A stretch of DNA of 64,000 nucleotides from the NCBI GenBank assembly GCA_027943335.1, contig BSBK01003256.1:2187001-2251000 (forward strand), given 5' to 3'. A program made the position numbers and the translations under genes. Shown here piece by piece: positions 22,782-33,075 of this stretch. Position 1 is the stretch's first letter. Each line of letters begins with the position of its first letter. Source of the DNA: Chamaecyparis obtusa. Taxonomy: Eukaryota; Streptophyta; Pinopsida; Cupressales; Cupressaceae. Below the pieces are notes generated by a model, which saw nothing but the letters and a program-made list of their open reading frames with translations, was not told the DNA's origin and made no database searches.

Positions 22782-23727
22782 GCAAGTTTTTATTCAAGTA
22801 AAGGGTTGGGAAATATTTTGTAAGAGGGAGGTTCTGAAATACAAAACCTATTTTCCTTTAAGTAAAAGGACACTATATCACTGCATTTTGACTATTAATA
22901 TAAAATATTGGAGCTCTGTTACCACTATTTTGTTGTCTTTGTGTATGGAATGTTTTAGTTTTCTTATGTATTTACATTGCAAAGCATTTTAGATACATTA
23001 TTCATAAGGTGAATATAGGGATTACACTTAAGTTTCTTTCAAGGAAAGAGTAAAATCTTAGGGGAGATTTCTAGGAATTGATAAGCTATATATGAATTTG
23101 ATGAAAGTTGTGGGAATTTAAAGGATGGTATGTTAGGCATGTCATTTGAATTCTTGTATGTTTGCTTTGATAGTTATATGTAGGGGTGGGATTGACTCTA
23201 TTACCCAAGGGGATTAGGCACTGGTTTTGGTTCCAGTCACATTTATTTGCCATCCAAGATATAAACAACTTATTTCATTTTACTTTATCTATATAATCCT
23301 AATCTGAATCATTATATGACAAGTTCATAGATATGTATTGTAATGCTTTATAGAAGTATTGAATGAGGTTAGCCTTCCTTGAGTTAAACTCTAAAAAGAA
23401 GAAGGATGAATGTCCTTAAACCATTGTTTCATGTTGCTGCTTTCATGATGTCCATAATAGTGTTGTGCATCAAGATAATTTGGGCCATAATCAAAGTTCT
23501 ATCATCTTATTAAATTAAGTTTGAAAGTGATGATGAAGTAGTGAAGGAGCTAGTTCACAATTCAAGGCTCGATCAAACAGTGAATTGAAGTAGGTACACC
23601 CGCCTGAGTATTCTTACTCAAAGTGAAGAGGGTTTTTGACCTTAACACCTTAGTGTTTGCATTTTGCTAGATTATATCCATTGGGATTATAGGAGTATTT
23701 GATAATTTGTAGATTTGAGCACTAACA

Positions 23728-23732
23728 CATCC
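23728..23732 (+). other. Target site duplication CATCC, right
   Basis: CATCC follows the CTAACA end of the solo LTR and matches 16990-16994. Confidence 0.92.
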
Positions 23733-24058
23733 TTTACTTGTTTGTCTCCTTCAAATATGTCTTCAAGGTACTTCCATATTTTGTGGGTTGTATCTTCTTT
23801 CTTTATTTTAGAAAACTCACTATCAGATAGGGTACTGATAAGGGCTTCTTTGGCTATTTCATTCTGATGAAACAATTATTTTTGATCTTCATTAGCATCA
23901 TCCCTTACAAGGTCATCTAATATAGGGATCTTGACTGCTTTGATAGTCACATCAAAAAATTCAAAACCAATGCATTGCAAATGAGTCACCATCTTGTTCT
24001 TCCAATCAAGATAATTCTCTCCATCAAACTTAGGAATTTCTTTTTTGAAAAATTCCAT
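23728..24058 (-). pseudogene. Ty1-B gag, N-terminal part
   Basis: The frame starts at ATG 24058 (MEFFKKEIPKFDGENYLDW), 44 bases after the primer site. It shows the usual Ty1 gag opening of a short charged start followed by a YxxW pattern, then THKIWKYLEDIFEGDKQVKD. One TAA lies at about 23876. It ends at the solo LTR junction and continues at 16994-16941. Gag would form the particle shell. Confidence 0.85.
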
Positions 24059-24101
24059 CTAATCAACCTCAAGTTGTTAGGCTTTCTCTCTGAGGCACTT
24101 G

Positions 24102-24113
24102 GCTATGATACCA
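24102..24113 (-). other. Ty1-B primer binding site
   Basis: On the minus strand it reads TGGTATCATAGC, one base off the common TGGTATCAGAGC site matching the initiator-Met tRNA. It lies two bases from the LTR. Confidence 0.85.
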
Positions 24114-24115
24114 AT

Positions 24116-25417
24116 TTTCAGGAATAGTCCCAAGACATAACTGAGAGGGGGGGTGAATCAGTTATCTACAAATTTTAATTCTTTATCCAATTAAGTATAC
24201 TTAAACATTAACCATAAACATAATGAAAGAACACATGAACACAACACCAATATTTTGGTTACGGGGAAACCCAAATAGGTAAAAACCTTGGTGGGAATTG
24301 ACACCCACTGATATTTTGTACTAGTATATTATGATCCTTGCTAGAAGATCTTTAACCCTGTTAGGAGTTGCTTTACAATATATTTAGTACAATAGACCTG
24401 GTCAAGGGTCAGACCTTGTTAGGAGTCTTTTACAATAGTCCTTGTTAGCAGAGAGGATGCACTATCCAAGAGCACACTACTCAAATGGGTGAAGGCTACA
24501 ACCTTTTGTTTAATAGATACACACTATATCTAGATCTTGGTGAATTATGCTTTGACCTACTGTCTAGATCAGTTCCAATGTATAGCACACATACTTCACT
24601 TGGTCACATAGACCTTCTTCTGATGGTTTAGCACTTCACACACTCTGCTCTGCTCTTGCTAATCAACCATGAACCACACTCAAACAATCACAAATGATTG
24701 TCTATAAATATCTTTTCTCTAAATGATATAATCAAGTTGGCCTATTAGAACCACCTTGAAATCATATTAGGGAAGAAATAACAAACTCCAATAATAATTC
24801 AATCGGCTCTACTAAGCACGCAACACATTATGGGACCTATCTAATAGGATAATTGTAGATGCACTCTTCACACTATTGGCTCTACCAAAATAACTGGATC
24901 TTTCTCCTCAAGTTGAATTACTTCATGTGCTCTTAACTAAACATCACTAACTCTTCTCTAAGCTCTAATCCAAGGGCACATACCAAAATGATAGGTGCAA
25001 CTCTAGAATCAATATCATCTCTGTCGGCTCCTCTAAATAAACTCAGGAAACTACTACTGGCGAATAGCGACTGCATAACTTTACTTGAATTAATCATCAA
25101 ACTCTATGTCCATGAAGTTAAGATCACTAAAATGTCTTCATCTCATATCCAAGGGCTCAAGGCTTCATGACAATTATACAGATAACCATACACAGAATAC
25201 TACCTGTTACTCTATCAGGAACACTACTAACGCAAGCTATTGTATAACTGTCTGTATTAATAGTTAACCACTGTGTCCATGATATCATGTTGATAACATG
25301 ACCATGCTTCATATACTTGAAGCTTACTACATAAGTCATCCATGCATGCTACTTTCCATATGTTGTCATCAATGACAAACATACAGTTAGTACTGGCCTG
25401 TTAGCGAATCTCCAACA
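24116..25417 (-). repeat. Ty1-B 5' LTR
   Basis: The right end is CCAACA at 25417. The left end, by comparison with other Ty1 LTRs here, starts at 24116 as TTTCAGGAATAG instead of TGTTAGG..., so the terminal TG is mutated. It carries the GAGGGGGGGTGAATCAG block near its left end and several CCTGTTAGGAG modules. No gene is seen in this 1.3 kb. Confidence 0.8.
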
Positions 25418-25896
25418 TTTATACCTTCTAAATGTTGTGCAGTTAACCCATGTATTATAATTTGAAGTATAAGCATTACCTTGTCTTCTCATTTTTTAGG
25501 TCTTATTTTGTCCTTTCGGTGTCCAGACTTGCTTCATCTTTGTTCTACATTCTTGTGAAGTGTGACCATGCATGTTGCAAGTGCAATAGTGTTTCTCATG
25601 TAGGGTTTGTTAGGAGTCCTATTCAACTTAGATCTACATTCATATGCTTGATGTCCATAGTTGTTACAACTATAATAATGACCACTGAGCTTAGGAGTGA
25701 TTTTAGGTTTATCTTGTGCTTTACTCCTATAAATATTTAAAGTGTGGCCCAGTTTACCACAGTGATAGCATGACGGTGTCTTGGATCTTTGACTCTTGTA
25801 GTTGTTCATCTATTCATCTTTCTTAGAAGATTCTCCTTGCACAGTATAGCCTAATCTAGTAGTACTTCCAAGTTCTCTTTGACTAATCATAAAATC
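25418..25896 (-). pseudogene. Ty1-C gag, C-terminal part with two zinc knuckles
   Basis: The minus-strand frame at 25809-25534 carries CYHCGKLGHTLNIYRSK (its fourth Cys replaced) and a second knuckle YYSCNNYGHQAYEC (its first Cys replaced). Upstream to 25896 it continues the frame of 33076-33705 across the inserted Ty1-D, through a Gln/Ser-rich linker with one stop. It ends at 25418, where the Ty1-B LTR interrupts it. Two knuckles in tandem occur in some Ty1 gag proteins. Confidence 0.8.
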
Positions 25897-25981
25897 TATT
25901 GGATACAATTGTCTGAAGGAAATTGTTGGATTAGCTATGTGTTGTCTTTGATGTCACACAAATTTCATATCAAATATCATT

Positions 25982-26155
25982 CTCAGTGTTTACTAAGCTC
26001 AATCGGTCAGCTAGGTGGTTCTCAGTGTCTACCGAGCTCAGTCAGTCAACTAGGCAGTTCTCAGTGTCTACCGAGCTCAGTCAGTCAGCTAGGCGGTTCT
26101 CAATGTCTACCGAGCTTAGTTGGTCAGCTAGGTGGTTTTCAGTGTCTATCAAGAC
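25982..26155 (+). repeat. 39-bp tandem repeat in Ty1-D 5' LTR
   Basis: Four full units at 25982, 26021, 26060 and 26099, plus a partial unit. Each unit contains CTCAGTGTCTACCGAGCTCA or a close variant. Confidence 0.9.
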
Positions 26156-26441
26156 CTCTCAGGTGTCTAAAGAAAACATGATAGAAAATAGTGTTAACCG
26201 AGCCTCCTCAGTTATCGAAGGAAAGTTAGTGGTTACCAAGCTCACTCGATCACCGAAGGAAGTTGCAAAATTTTCTATGGTTACTGAGTTCACTTGGTCA
26301 CCAAAGGAAATCTTTTCAAGATTAATGTTTACCGAGCAAGTTCAGCCCTTCAAAGGTTTTTGTTATTAAAGTTTGTTTATCCCAGCTAACTATTGTAATG
26401 AATGTTAGTGCCGACTTGATAATCTGATTGATTAATCCAAA

Positions 26442-26457
26442 TGGTATATATATATAT
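26442..26457 (+). promoter_or_regulatory. TATA-like run of the Ty1-D 5' LTR
   Basis: An alternating TA tract followed by GAAGG, with a shorter version at the matching place in the 3' LTR (near 32351). It is the best promoter candidate in this LTR. Confidence 0.5.
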
Positions 26458-27176
26458 AGAAGGTCAAGTGGTGAATAAAGGACATATCATGTAGAAATCA
26501 TTTTGAAGAAAGGTGTATGTGAATTTGGAAGGATGGTTAGATATCCTTGAGGAGCAGCAAAGATTTATTTGATCAGGAAGGATCTAGTGAACCAAAATAG
26601 AGATATGTAATCAGCAATTCAGTTGCAGGTCATTTCATTGTTACTCTCTTACAATTGTAGCAGTGATATCAAAATCTCTGAACTGAGTTGGTTTAACAAC
26701 CATTTTGTAAATCCTCTAACAAGGTGATAGTTCTATTGAATTGTTTCAAAAGACCTCTTACAAGGCCACTCCTAATAGGGTGATTAAATCCTCTAACAAG
26801 GTCGCACTTAACAGTGTATTTTGTAACCTTTTACCAGGTTGGCTCCTAACCGGGCATCACTTCAGAAGAGTGAAAAATAGTAACTAGTTACATTGGTGGT
26901 TTTTCCCATATTGGGTTTCCACGGTAAATTTGGTGTCTCTTGTGTTCATGTTATTTTCTTTATTCATACATGTTAATCAATGATGAATGCTTTAGAACAG
27001 TTATAATTAATATTCACTGCAAAGACCGAGTTTCCATTTCTCTGTATGTTTACCGAGTGACAGCAGTAAATTATTTAATAAGATATCTAAGGGATCAGTG
27101 GTAATATTTTTTTGGTTAACTGATTCACCCCCCCCCCCCCCCCCCTCTTAGTTACTGCATCTATATTTCCAACAAT

Positions 27177-27188
27177 TGGTATCAGAGC
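27177..27188 (+). other. Ty1-D primer binding site
   Basis: TGGTATCAGAGC begins two bases after the LTR end and matches the initiator-Met tRNA 3' end, the usual Ty1 primer. Confidence 0.93.
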
Positions 27189-27236
27189 TTTTGGTGCTTG
27201 CAGGAAGGGTTTCAAGGACCTAAGCTAAAGATCAAG

Positions 27237-28526
27237 ATGTCTTACAAGAGAGAAATTCCAAGGCTTAACAGAAATAAATTTTCAGCATGGCAAGGTCTCA
27301 TGAGACTTCATCTAGCTTCCATTGGTGATTCAGGATGCAAATACATTGATCAAGAATATACAGCTCCTACTGGCACATTAACTATTGAAGACATTGCAGA
27401 GAAGAAGAACCATAATACTATGATGATAGACATTGCATCAGCTCTTAGCTATGAAGAATTTGATGAAATCAAAGACTGCACAACTGCTCATGAAATATGG
27501 AACAAGCTGAAGAAAATCTATGGCGGTGATGACAATGTGAAGAGAGCCAAAGCAGAAAGCCTAAGAGGACAGTTTGACAAGATGACAATGAGAGAAGATG
27601 AAAACATTGCAAAATATATTGAAAGAATCAAGGCAAGTGTTAGTGCAATCAAAGCTTCTGGAGGAACAATTGATGATGAAACCGTTGTAAGTAAGGTTCT
27701 TAGAACATTACTTCCTATCTATGTAATAAGAGTATCTGCTATTCAAGAAATAAGATGTGATGAAAATCACAATATAACTTTAGATGCCTTAGTTGGGAGA
27801 TTGACAGCATTTGAACTGGATAACTATGACAACTATGTTCCAACTTCTAAAAATATTGAATCAGCTTTTGAGGCCAAACTTTCACTTAAGAAGGGAAAGA
27901 AAATTCAATCAGAAAGTGAAGAAGAATCAGAGGAAAGTTCTGATAGTGATCTTGAAGTTATTGAAGCATTACTTGCAAAGAAATATTCAAGAGGCAAAGG
28001 AAAATACAAAGGTAAAACTCCCTTAATCTATTTTTCATGTGAAGAAATTGGTCATAATGTAGCTAGGTTCCCAAACAAGCAAAGAAAAGATGAGAAGAAA
28101 TATTACAAGTACAATGGCAAGAAGAATTTCAAATCATTCAAGGATAAAGGTAAGAAAACATGCTTTTTAGCTAAAGATTCAGATGATAGTGAAGAAGAAA
28201 TTGTTTTCATTGCTGTAAAAGATGAATCTGATAATGATGAAGATGAGATGGCACTTATCTCTCATATAAGAAAGAATGATACATGGATCATAGACAGTGG
28301 ATGTTCACATCATATGACTAGTGACAGGACTAAGTTTGAACACTTTGAAAACTTTGATGGTGGTAATGTAAGATTTGGAAACAATGAACCTTGTTGTATA
28401 AAAGGAAAGGGACGAATTTCATTAACCAAAGAACTTATATGTGATAATGCATATTGGGTTGAAGGACTAAACCATAATCTTCTAAGTGTAGCATAGCTAA
28501 TTAACATTGGATTCAAATTTGAATTC
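27237..28526 (+). pseudogene. Ty1-D gag and protease
   Basis: The frame starts at ATG 27237 (MSYKREIPRLNRNKFSAW), 49 bases after the primer site, and is open to TAG 28494. It has a gag region with EIWNKLKKIYGGDD near 27500, an acidic stretch about 27900-27960, and a knuckle-like region near 28030 where two of the usual three Cys are replaced by Tyr and Phe. The protease motif WIIDSGCSHHM is near 28284. The pre-integrase segment begins before the stop and the same frame then continues, so protease and integrase were one polyprotein. Confidence 0.88.
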
Positions 28527-30065
28527 ATGAATGGAAAAGCAAGACTGCTGGATGACAAAGGAAAACTGATAGGATCAGGCAAACAAACCAAAGGTAACCT
28601 ATTTTATCTTGATCTTGGTGAATACTCATGTTTTATTGCTCAAATTGAAGAAAGTTGGTTATGGCACAAAAGGTTATGTCATGTAAATTTTGATAACATG
28701 ATGAAAATAAGAAAATTCAAGAAAGTAAGAGGTATTCCTACTTTTAAGAAACCTGATGTTGGTCTATGCAAGAATTGTCAGATTGGTAAAATGGGAAAGT
28801 CTAGTTTTAAAAGTAAAAACTATCAGTCTGAAGATATTTTGGAAATTGTGCATATTGATTTATGTGGACCTATTGGAATTGAGAGCTATAGTGGAGAAAA
28901 ATTCTTTATTCTCTTTGTTGATGATTACTCTAGAATGATGACTATTATGTATTTAAGAGAAAAGTCAGAAGCATTTGAGAAGTTCAAATGGTATTTGGAA
29001 AGAGTAGAAAAGGAAACAGGAAAATGAATAACATGCTTGAGATCATACAGAGGTGGTGAATTCATCTCCCATGAATTCAATAATTTCTGCATTGAAAGAG
29101 GAATCAAAAGATAGGTATCAGCTCTGAGAACTCCTGAGCAGAATGGAATAGCTAAAAGAAGGAACAGATCTATCATGGATTGTGCAAGGACTTTAATGAT
29201 TGAAAAGAACATTGCTATGAAATACTAGAAGGAAGCTATCAGCACTGCAGTTCATACCTTGAACCGAGTACAGTTGAGGAAAGACACATTCAAGACTCCT
29301 TATGAACTATGGTATGGCTACAAACCCAATGTAAGTTACCTAAAAGTATTTGGTAGTAAATGTTACATCTTGAAAGAATCTAGAAAAGGCAAATTTGATG
29401 TAAAAAGTGATGAAGAAATGTTTTTGGGATATTCTTGCAAAAGTAAGGCATATAGATGTCTAAATTTGTCTACTCACAAAATCATAGAAAGTGCACATGT
29501 GAGAATTGATGAGTTTGTAGAAAAGACTGAAGAAGAAAGAAAAAAGGAACCAGAGGATTACAGAAGATTTGTTTACATTGAACTTGATACATTGCTAGAC
29601 ACATCTATCAATAAGGAAACTACATCTACCGAGCCCAATACAGTAACCGAGTCACAAGAAGAAGTTCAGACTAAATCACAAAGTACTTAGTCTTAGTCTG
29701 AAGCTACCGAGCAAGTATCTACCGAGCTCGAGCAACTTGAACCTAAAGATGAAATTCAAGAAGATGACAATGTAACTCATTCAAGAAGAAAGGAACTTGT
29801 ATTGGCCAAGTATGTCAGGAAGCATCACACACCAGATCAGATTATCGAAAACAAATCAGATGGTACTATGACAAGAAGTAAACTAAAAGGTACATGTTTA
29901 TTTGCTAATTTTGTACCTGAAAATGTCAAAGATGCATTAGAAAATGAAAGTTGGATTGAGGCTATGAATGAAGAAATAGAGAAAATAGAGAAAAACAAGA
30001 GATGGACTCTTGTACCTAGGCCTAAAGATAAAAAATGTAATTGGGACAAAATGGGTTTTCAGAAA
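28527..30065 (+). pseudogene. Ty1-D integrase and linker
   Basis: The zinc-binding pattern is visible (HKRLCHVNF near 28668, CKNCQIGKMGKSSF near 28770). The first core Asp is in EIVHIDLCGP near 28845. The second reads LRSYRGGEF near 29040, with Tyr in place of Asp. The third reads NGIAKRRN near 29145, with Lys in place of Glu. Stops: TGA near 29025, TAG near 29113 and 29227, and a TAG pair at 29688 and 29694. An acidic linker rich in ACCGAG words follows (29600-29780). A frameshift near 30030 moves into reverse transcriptase. Confidence 0.88.
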
Positions 30066-30950
30066 TAAGTTGAATGAAAATGGTCAAGTATTTAGAAACA
30101 AAGCAAGATTGGTATGTAAAGGATATTCTCAAGAAGAGGGAATAGATTATGGAGAGACTTTTTCTCCTATTGCAAGATTAGAAGGTGTGAGGACTTTACT
30201 TGCATATGCAGCACATAAAGGATTTAAGGTATATCAGATGGATATAAAATCTGCATTTCTCAATGGTATTCTTGAGGAAGAAGTCTACATTGAGCAACCT
30301 GAAGGTTTTATTGATCCAGACAAAAGAGATATGGTCTACAAATTACACAAAGTATTGTATGGACTGAAACAAGCTCCTAGAGCATGGTATGAAAGACTAC
30401 ATAACTATCTTACTCAGATTGATTTCAAAAGAGCTAATGACAATAGTAACATATACATCAAAGAAGGATCAGATAACAAAATTGTTTTGGCAGAAATATT
30501 TGTGGATGATACTGTGTTTACAGGAAATGATGATCAGTGCAAAGAATTTTCAGAGCATATGAACAAAGAATTTGAAATGTCTATGTTTGGTCAAATAAAA
30601 AAATTTGTTGGACTTTAGATTCAGCAGAACAAAAATGGTATCTACATTACTCAGTCTAAATATATCAGGGAAATACTTAAGAAATTTGGTATGGAAGATT
30701 CAAAACCACTCGGTACACCCATGTGTACTGGACTGAAGCTTACCAAAGATGATGATTCAAAAGAAGTAGATCATACCTTATACAGATCAATGATTGGAAA
30801 ATTACAGTATGTAGTGCACACAAGGCCTGATATTGCCTTAGCAATTGGTATAGTAGCAAGATTCTCAGCTAAACCCAGAGAAAATCACATGATGGCAATC
30901 AAAAGAATCTTGAGGTATTTAAGGGGAACTGAAGATTATGGCTTGTTATA
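30010..30950 (+). pseudogene. Ty1-D reverse transcriptase
   Basis: The core motifs are [15 protein letters not shown] near 30025, [13 protein letters not shown] near 30228, [14 protein letters not shown] near 30358 and the catalytic box [10 protein letters not shown] near 30500. One TAG lies near 30617. A frameshift near 30940-30945 leads to RNase H. The frame differs from integrase by a single-base change in an A-run near 30030. Confidence 0.92.
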
Positions 30951-31450
30951 AATTTGGAGGCAATCTGGACTTAAAAGTGTTTACTGATGCTGATTGGGCA
31001 GGAAACATTGATGACAGAAAGAGTACAAGTGGTGGAGCATTCTTTCTTGGCAAGAGGTTAGTATCTTGGACTAGTAAAAAGAAAAATTGCACATCCCAAT
31101 CCACAGCAGAAGCAGAATATGTTGCTGTAGCAGTAAACTGCTCTAATATTGTATGGTTTAAATAGTTATTGGAAGGCATGAAGGTTGAGATCAAAGAACC
31201 AGTTGTTATGTTTTGTGAGAATACAAGTGCAATAAATATTTCAAAGAATCCATTAATGCATTCCAAAACCAAGAACATTGCTATAAAATATCACTTTGTC
31301 AGAGAATTGGTGCAGGACAAGGAAATCAGATTGGAATATGTTCATACAAAAGAACAAATTGCAAATATCTTCACCAAGCCACTACCTAAGGATGCATTCT
31401 TGTATCTAAGAGGTAAGTTAGGGGTCACTCCCCTATCTGAGGTTCACTAA
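30938..31450 (+). pseudogene. Ty1-D RNase H
   Basis: It carries KVFTDADWAGNIDDRKSTSG near 30975, TSQSTAEAEYVA near 31090 and the C-terminal NIFTKPLPKDAF near 31365. It ends at TAA 31448. One TAG interrupts it near 31163. The catalytic Asp and Glu residues look present. Confidence 0.92.
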
Positions 31451-31804
31451 ATAAAGTTTTAGTGATGCATCAACTAGAACATGTTGAAGATCAATCAGTT
31501 GATGCAGCATAATCGGGGAATCATTGCATATGAATTAGTACATAAGGTACATTGATATTCACTAAAATTGTGTAAGTTGTCTTTGGCATGTGTTGTCAAA
31601 GAGGGAGAGTTTGTTGTCATTTCAAGAAATTTCTAGGGAAAAAAATTTGAGAAGTTAAGAGGGAGAGTTCTCAGTCAGAGAAAGAAGCTTGAAGATGATG
31701 AGAATCAGAATGAAGCTAAGGATATGTTCCTTACTCTATGTTTCTATATGAAATTTCATTGTGCTATGACATGTTGTGTTGCCATCAATGCCAAAGAGGA
31801 AGAT
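31451..31804 (+). other. Ty1-D 3' untranslated region with three polypurine-like tracts
   Basis: CAAAGAGGGAGAG at 31597-31609, AAGAGGGAGAG at 31657-31667 and CAAAGAGGAAGAT at 31792-31804, the last directly before the LTR. The last is the functional candidate for plus-strand priming; repeated tracts are a known Sirevirus feature. Confidence 0.75.
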
Positions 31805-33075
31805 TGTTGGATACAATTGTCTGAAGGACATTGTTGGATTAGCTATGTGTTATCTTTGATGTCACAAAAATGTCATATCAAATATCAGTCTCAGTGTCTA
31901 CCGAGCTCAATCAGTCAGCTAGGTAGTTCTCAGTGTCTACCAAGCTCAGTTAGTCAGCTAGGTAGTTCTCAGTGTCTACCGAGCTCAATCAGTCAGCTAG
32001 GTGGTTCTCAGTGTCTACCAAGCTCAGTCGATTAGCTAGGCAGTTTTCAGTGTCTATCGAGACCTCTTGGGTGTCTAAAGAAAACATGACAGAAAACAAT
32101 GTTAACCGAGCCTCCTCAGTTATCAAAGGAAAGTTAGTGGTTACCAAGCTCACTCGGTCACCGAAGGAAGTTGTAGAATTCATTGTGGTTACCAAGTTCA
32201 CTCGGTCACCGAAGGAAATCTTTTCAGGATTAATGTTTACCGAGCAAGGTCGGCCCTTCAAAGGTTTTTGTTATTAAAGTTTGTTTATCCCAGCCGACTG
32301 TTGTAATGAATGTTAGTGCCAACTTGACAATCTGATTGATTAATCCAAATGGTATATATATATAGAAGGTCAAGTGGTGAATAAAGGACACAACATGTAG
32401 AAATCATTTTGAAGAAAGGTGTATGCAAATTTGGAAGGATGGTTAGATATCCTTTAGGAGTAGCAAAGATTTATTTAATCAGGAAGGATCTAGTAAAGCA
32501 GAACAGAGATATGTAATCAGCAATTTAATTGCAGGTCATTTCATTGTTACTCTCTTACAATTGTAGCAGTGATATCAAAATCTCTTAACCGAGCTAGTTT
32601 AACAACCATTTTGTAAATCCTCTAACAAGGTGATAGTTCTATTGAATTGTTTCAAAAGACTTCTTACAAGGCCACTCCTAATAGGGTGATTAAATCCTCT
32701 AACAAGGTCACACTTAACAGTGTGTTTTGTAACCTTTTACTGGGTTGGCTCCTAACCGGGCATCACTTCAGAAGAGTGAAAAATAGTAACTAGTTACATT
32801 GGTGGTTTTTCCCATATTGGGTTTCCACAGTAAATCTGGTGTCTCTTGTGTTCATTTTATTTTCTTTATTCATGCATGCTAATCAGTGATGAATGCTTTA
32901 GAATAGTTATAATTAATATTCACTACAAAGACTGAGTTTTAGCATTTCTCTGTATGTTTACCGAGTGACAGCAGTAAATTATTTAATAAGATATCTAAGG
33001 GATCAGTGGTAATATTTTTGTGATTAATTGATTCACCCCCACCCCTTCTCAGTTACTGCATCTATATTTCTAACA
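31805..33075 (+). repeat. Ty1-D 3' LTR
   Basis: Starts TGTTGGATACAATTG and ends CTAACA. It holds the 39-bp repeat at 31890-32062 (four units and a part) and a short C-rich block near 33037 in place of the 18-C run of the 5' LTR. Confidence 0.94.

Larger units (their letters stand above)
16995..23727 (+). mobile_element. Solo LTR of the Ty3-A family, 6.7 kb
   Basis: The 6733-bp unit begins TGTTGGGTATATTC and ends CTAACA, and perfect 5-bp duplications CATCC flank it. It matches the Ty3-A LTR over its length, most strongly from 19050 to 23700. There is no internal region, so it is a classical product of recombination between two LTRs. Layout: non-coding repeats to 18800, long reading frame 18840-22481, TATA-like box 22774-22781, presumed R/U5 to the end. 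I see no gene in 22482-23727. Confidence 0.95.
15784..25417 (-). mobile_element. Ty1-B: minus-strand Ty1/copia element, interrupted twice
   Basis: Reading leftwards: 5' LTR (25417-24116), primer site, gag start (24058-23728), interruption by a solo LTR, rest of gag and protease (16994-16005), then pre-integrase sequence to 15784, where Ty3-A cuts it. The rest of pol and the 3' LTR must lie left of the window. Joining the host across the solo LTR with one CATCC copy keeps the gag frame. The sequence resembles the Sirevirus-type Ty1 elements elsewhere in the window. Confidence 0.88.
25897..27174 (+). repeat. Ty1-D 5' LTR
   Basis: It matches 31805-33075 along its length, by eye roughly 90-95% identical. 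It contains four and a half copies of a 39-bp tandem repeat (25982-26155), a TATATATATATATA run near 26443, CTCTAACAAGG modules near 26710-26830 and a run of 18 C near the end. It ends CCAACA. Confidence 0.93.
25897..33075 (+). mobile_element. Ty1-D: complete plus-strand Ty1/copia element
   Basis: Two LTRs of 1278 and 1271 bp enclose primer site, gag, protease, integrase, reverse transcriptase, RNase H and polypurine tracts. AAAATC precedes the 5' LTR (25891-25896) and follows the 3' LTR (33076-33081), so 5-6 bp were duplicated. The 5' LTR start is TATTGG instead of TGTTGG. Stops, two frameshifts and integrase active-site changes make it defective. Multiple polypurine-like tracts before the 3' LTR recall Sireviruses. 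Confidence 0.95.

Noticed and set aside
25982..26155. CRISPR-like array (39-bp units)
   Set aside because: Units are directly adjacent with no spacers, in a plant LTR.
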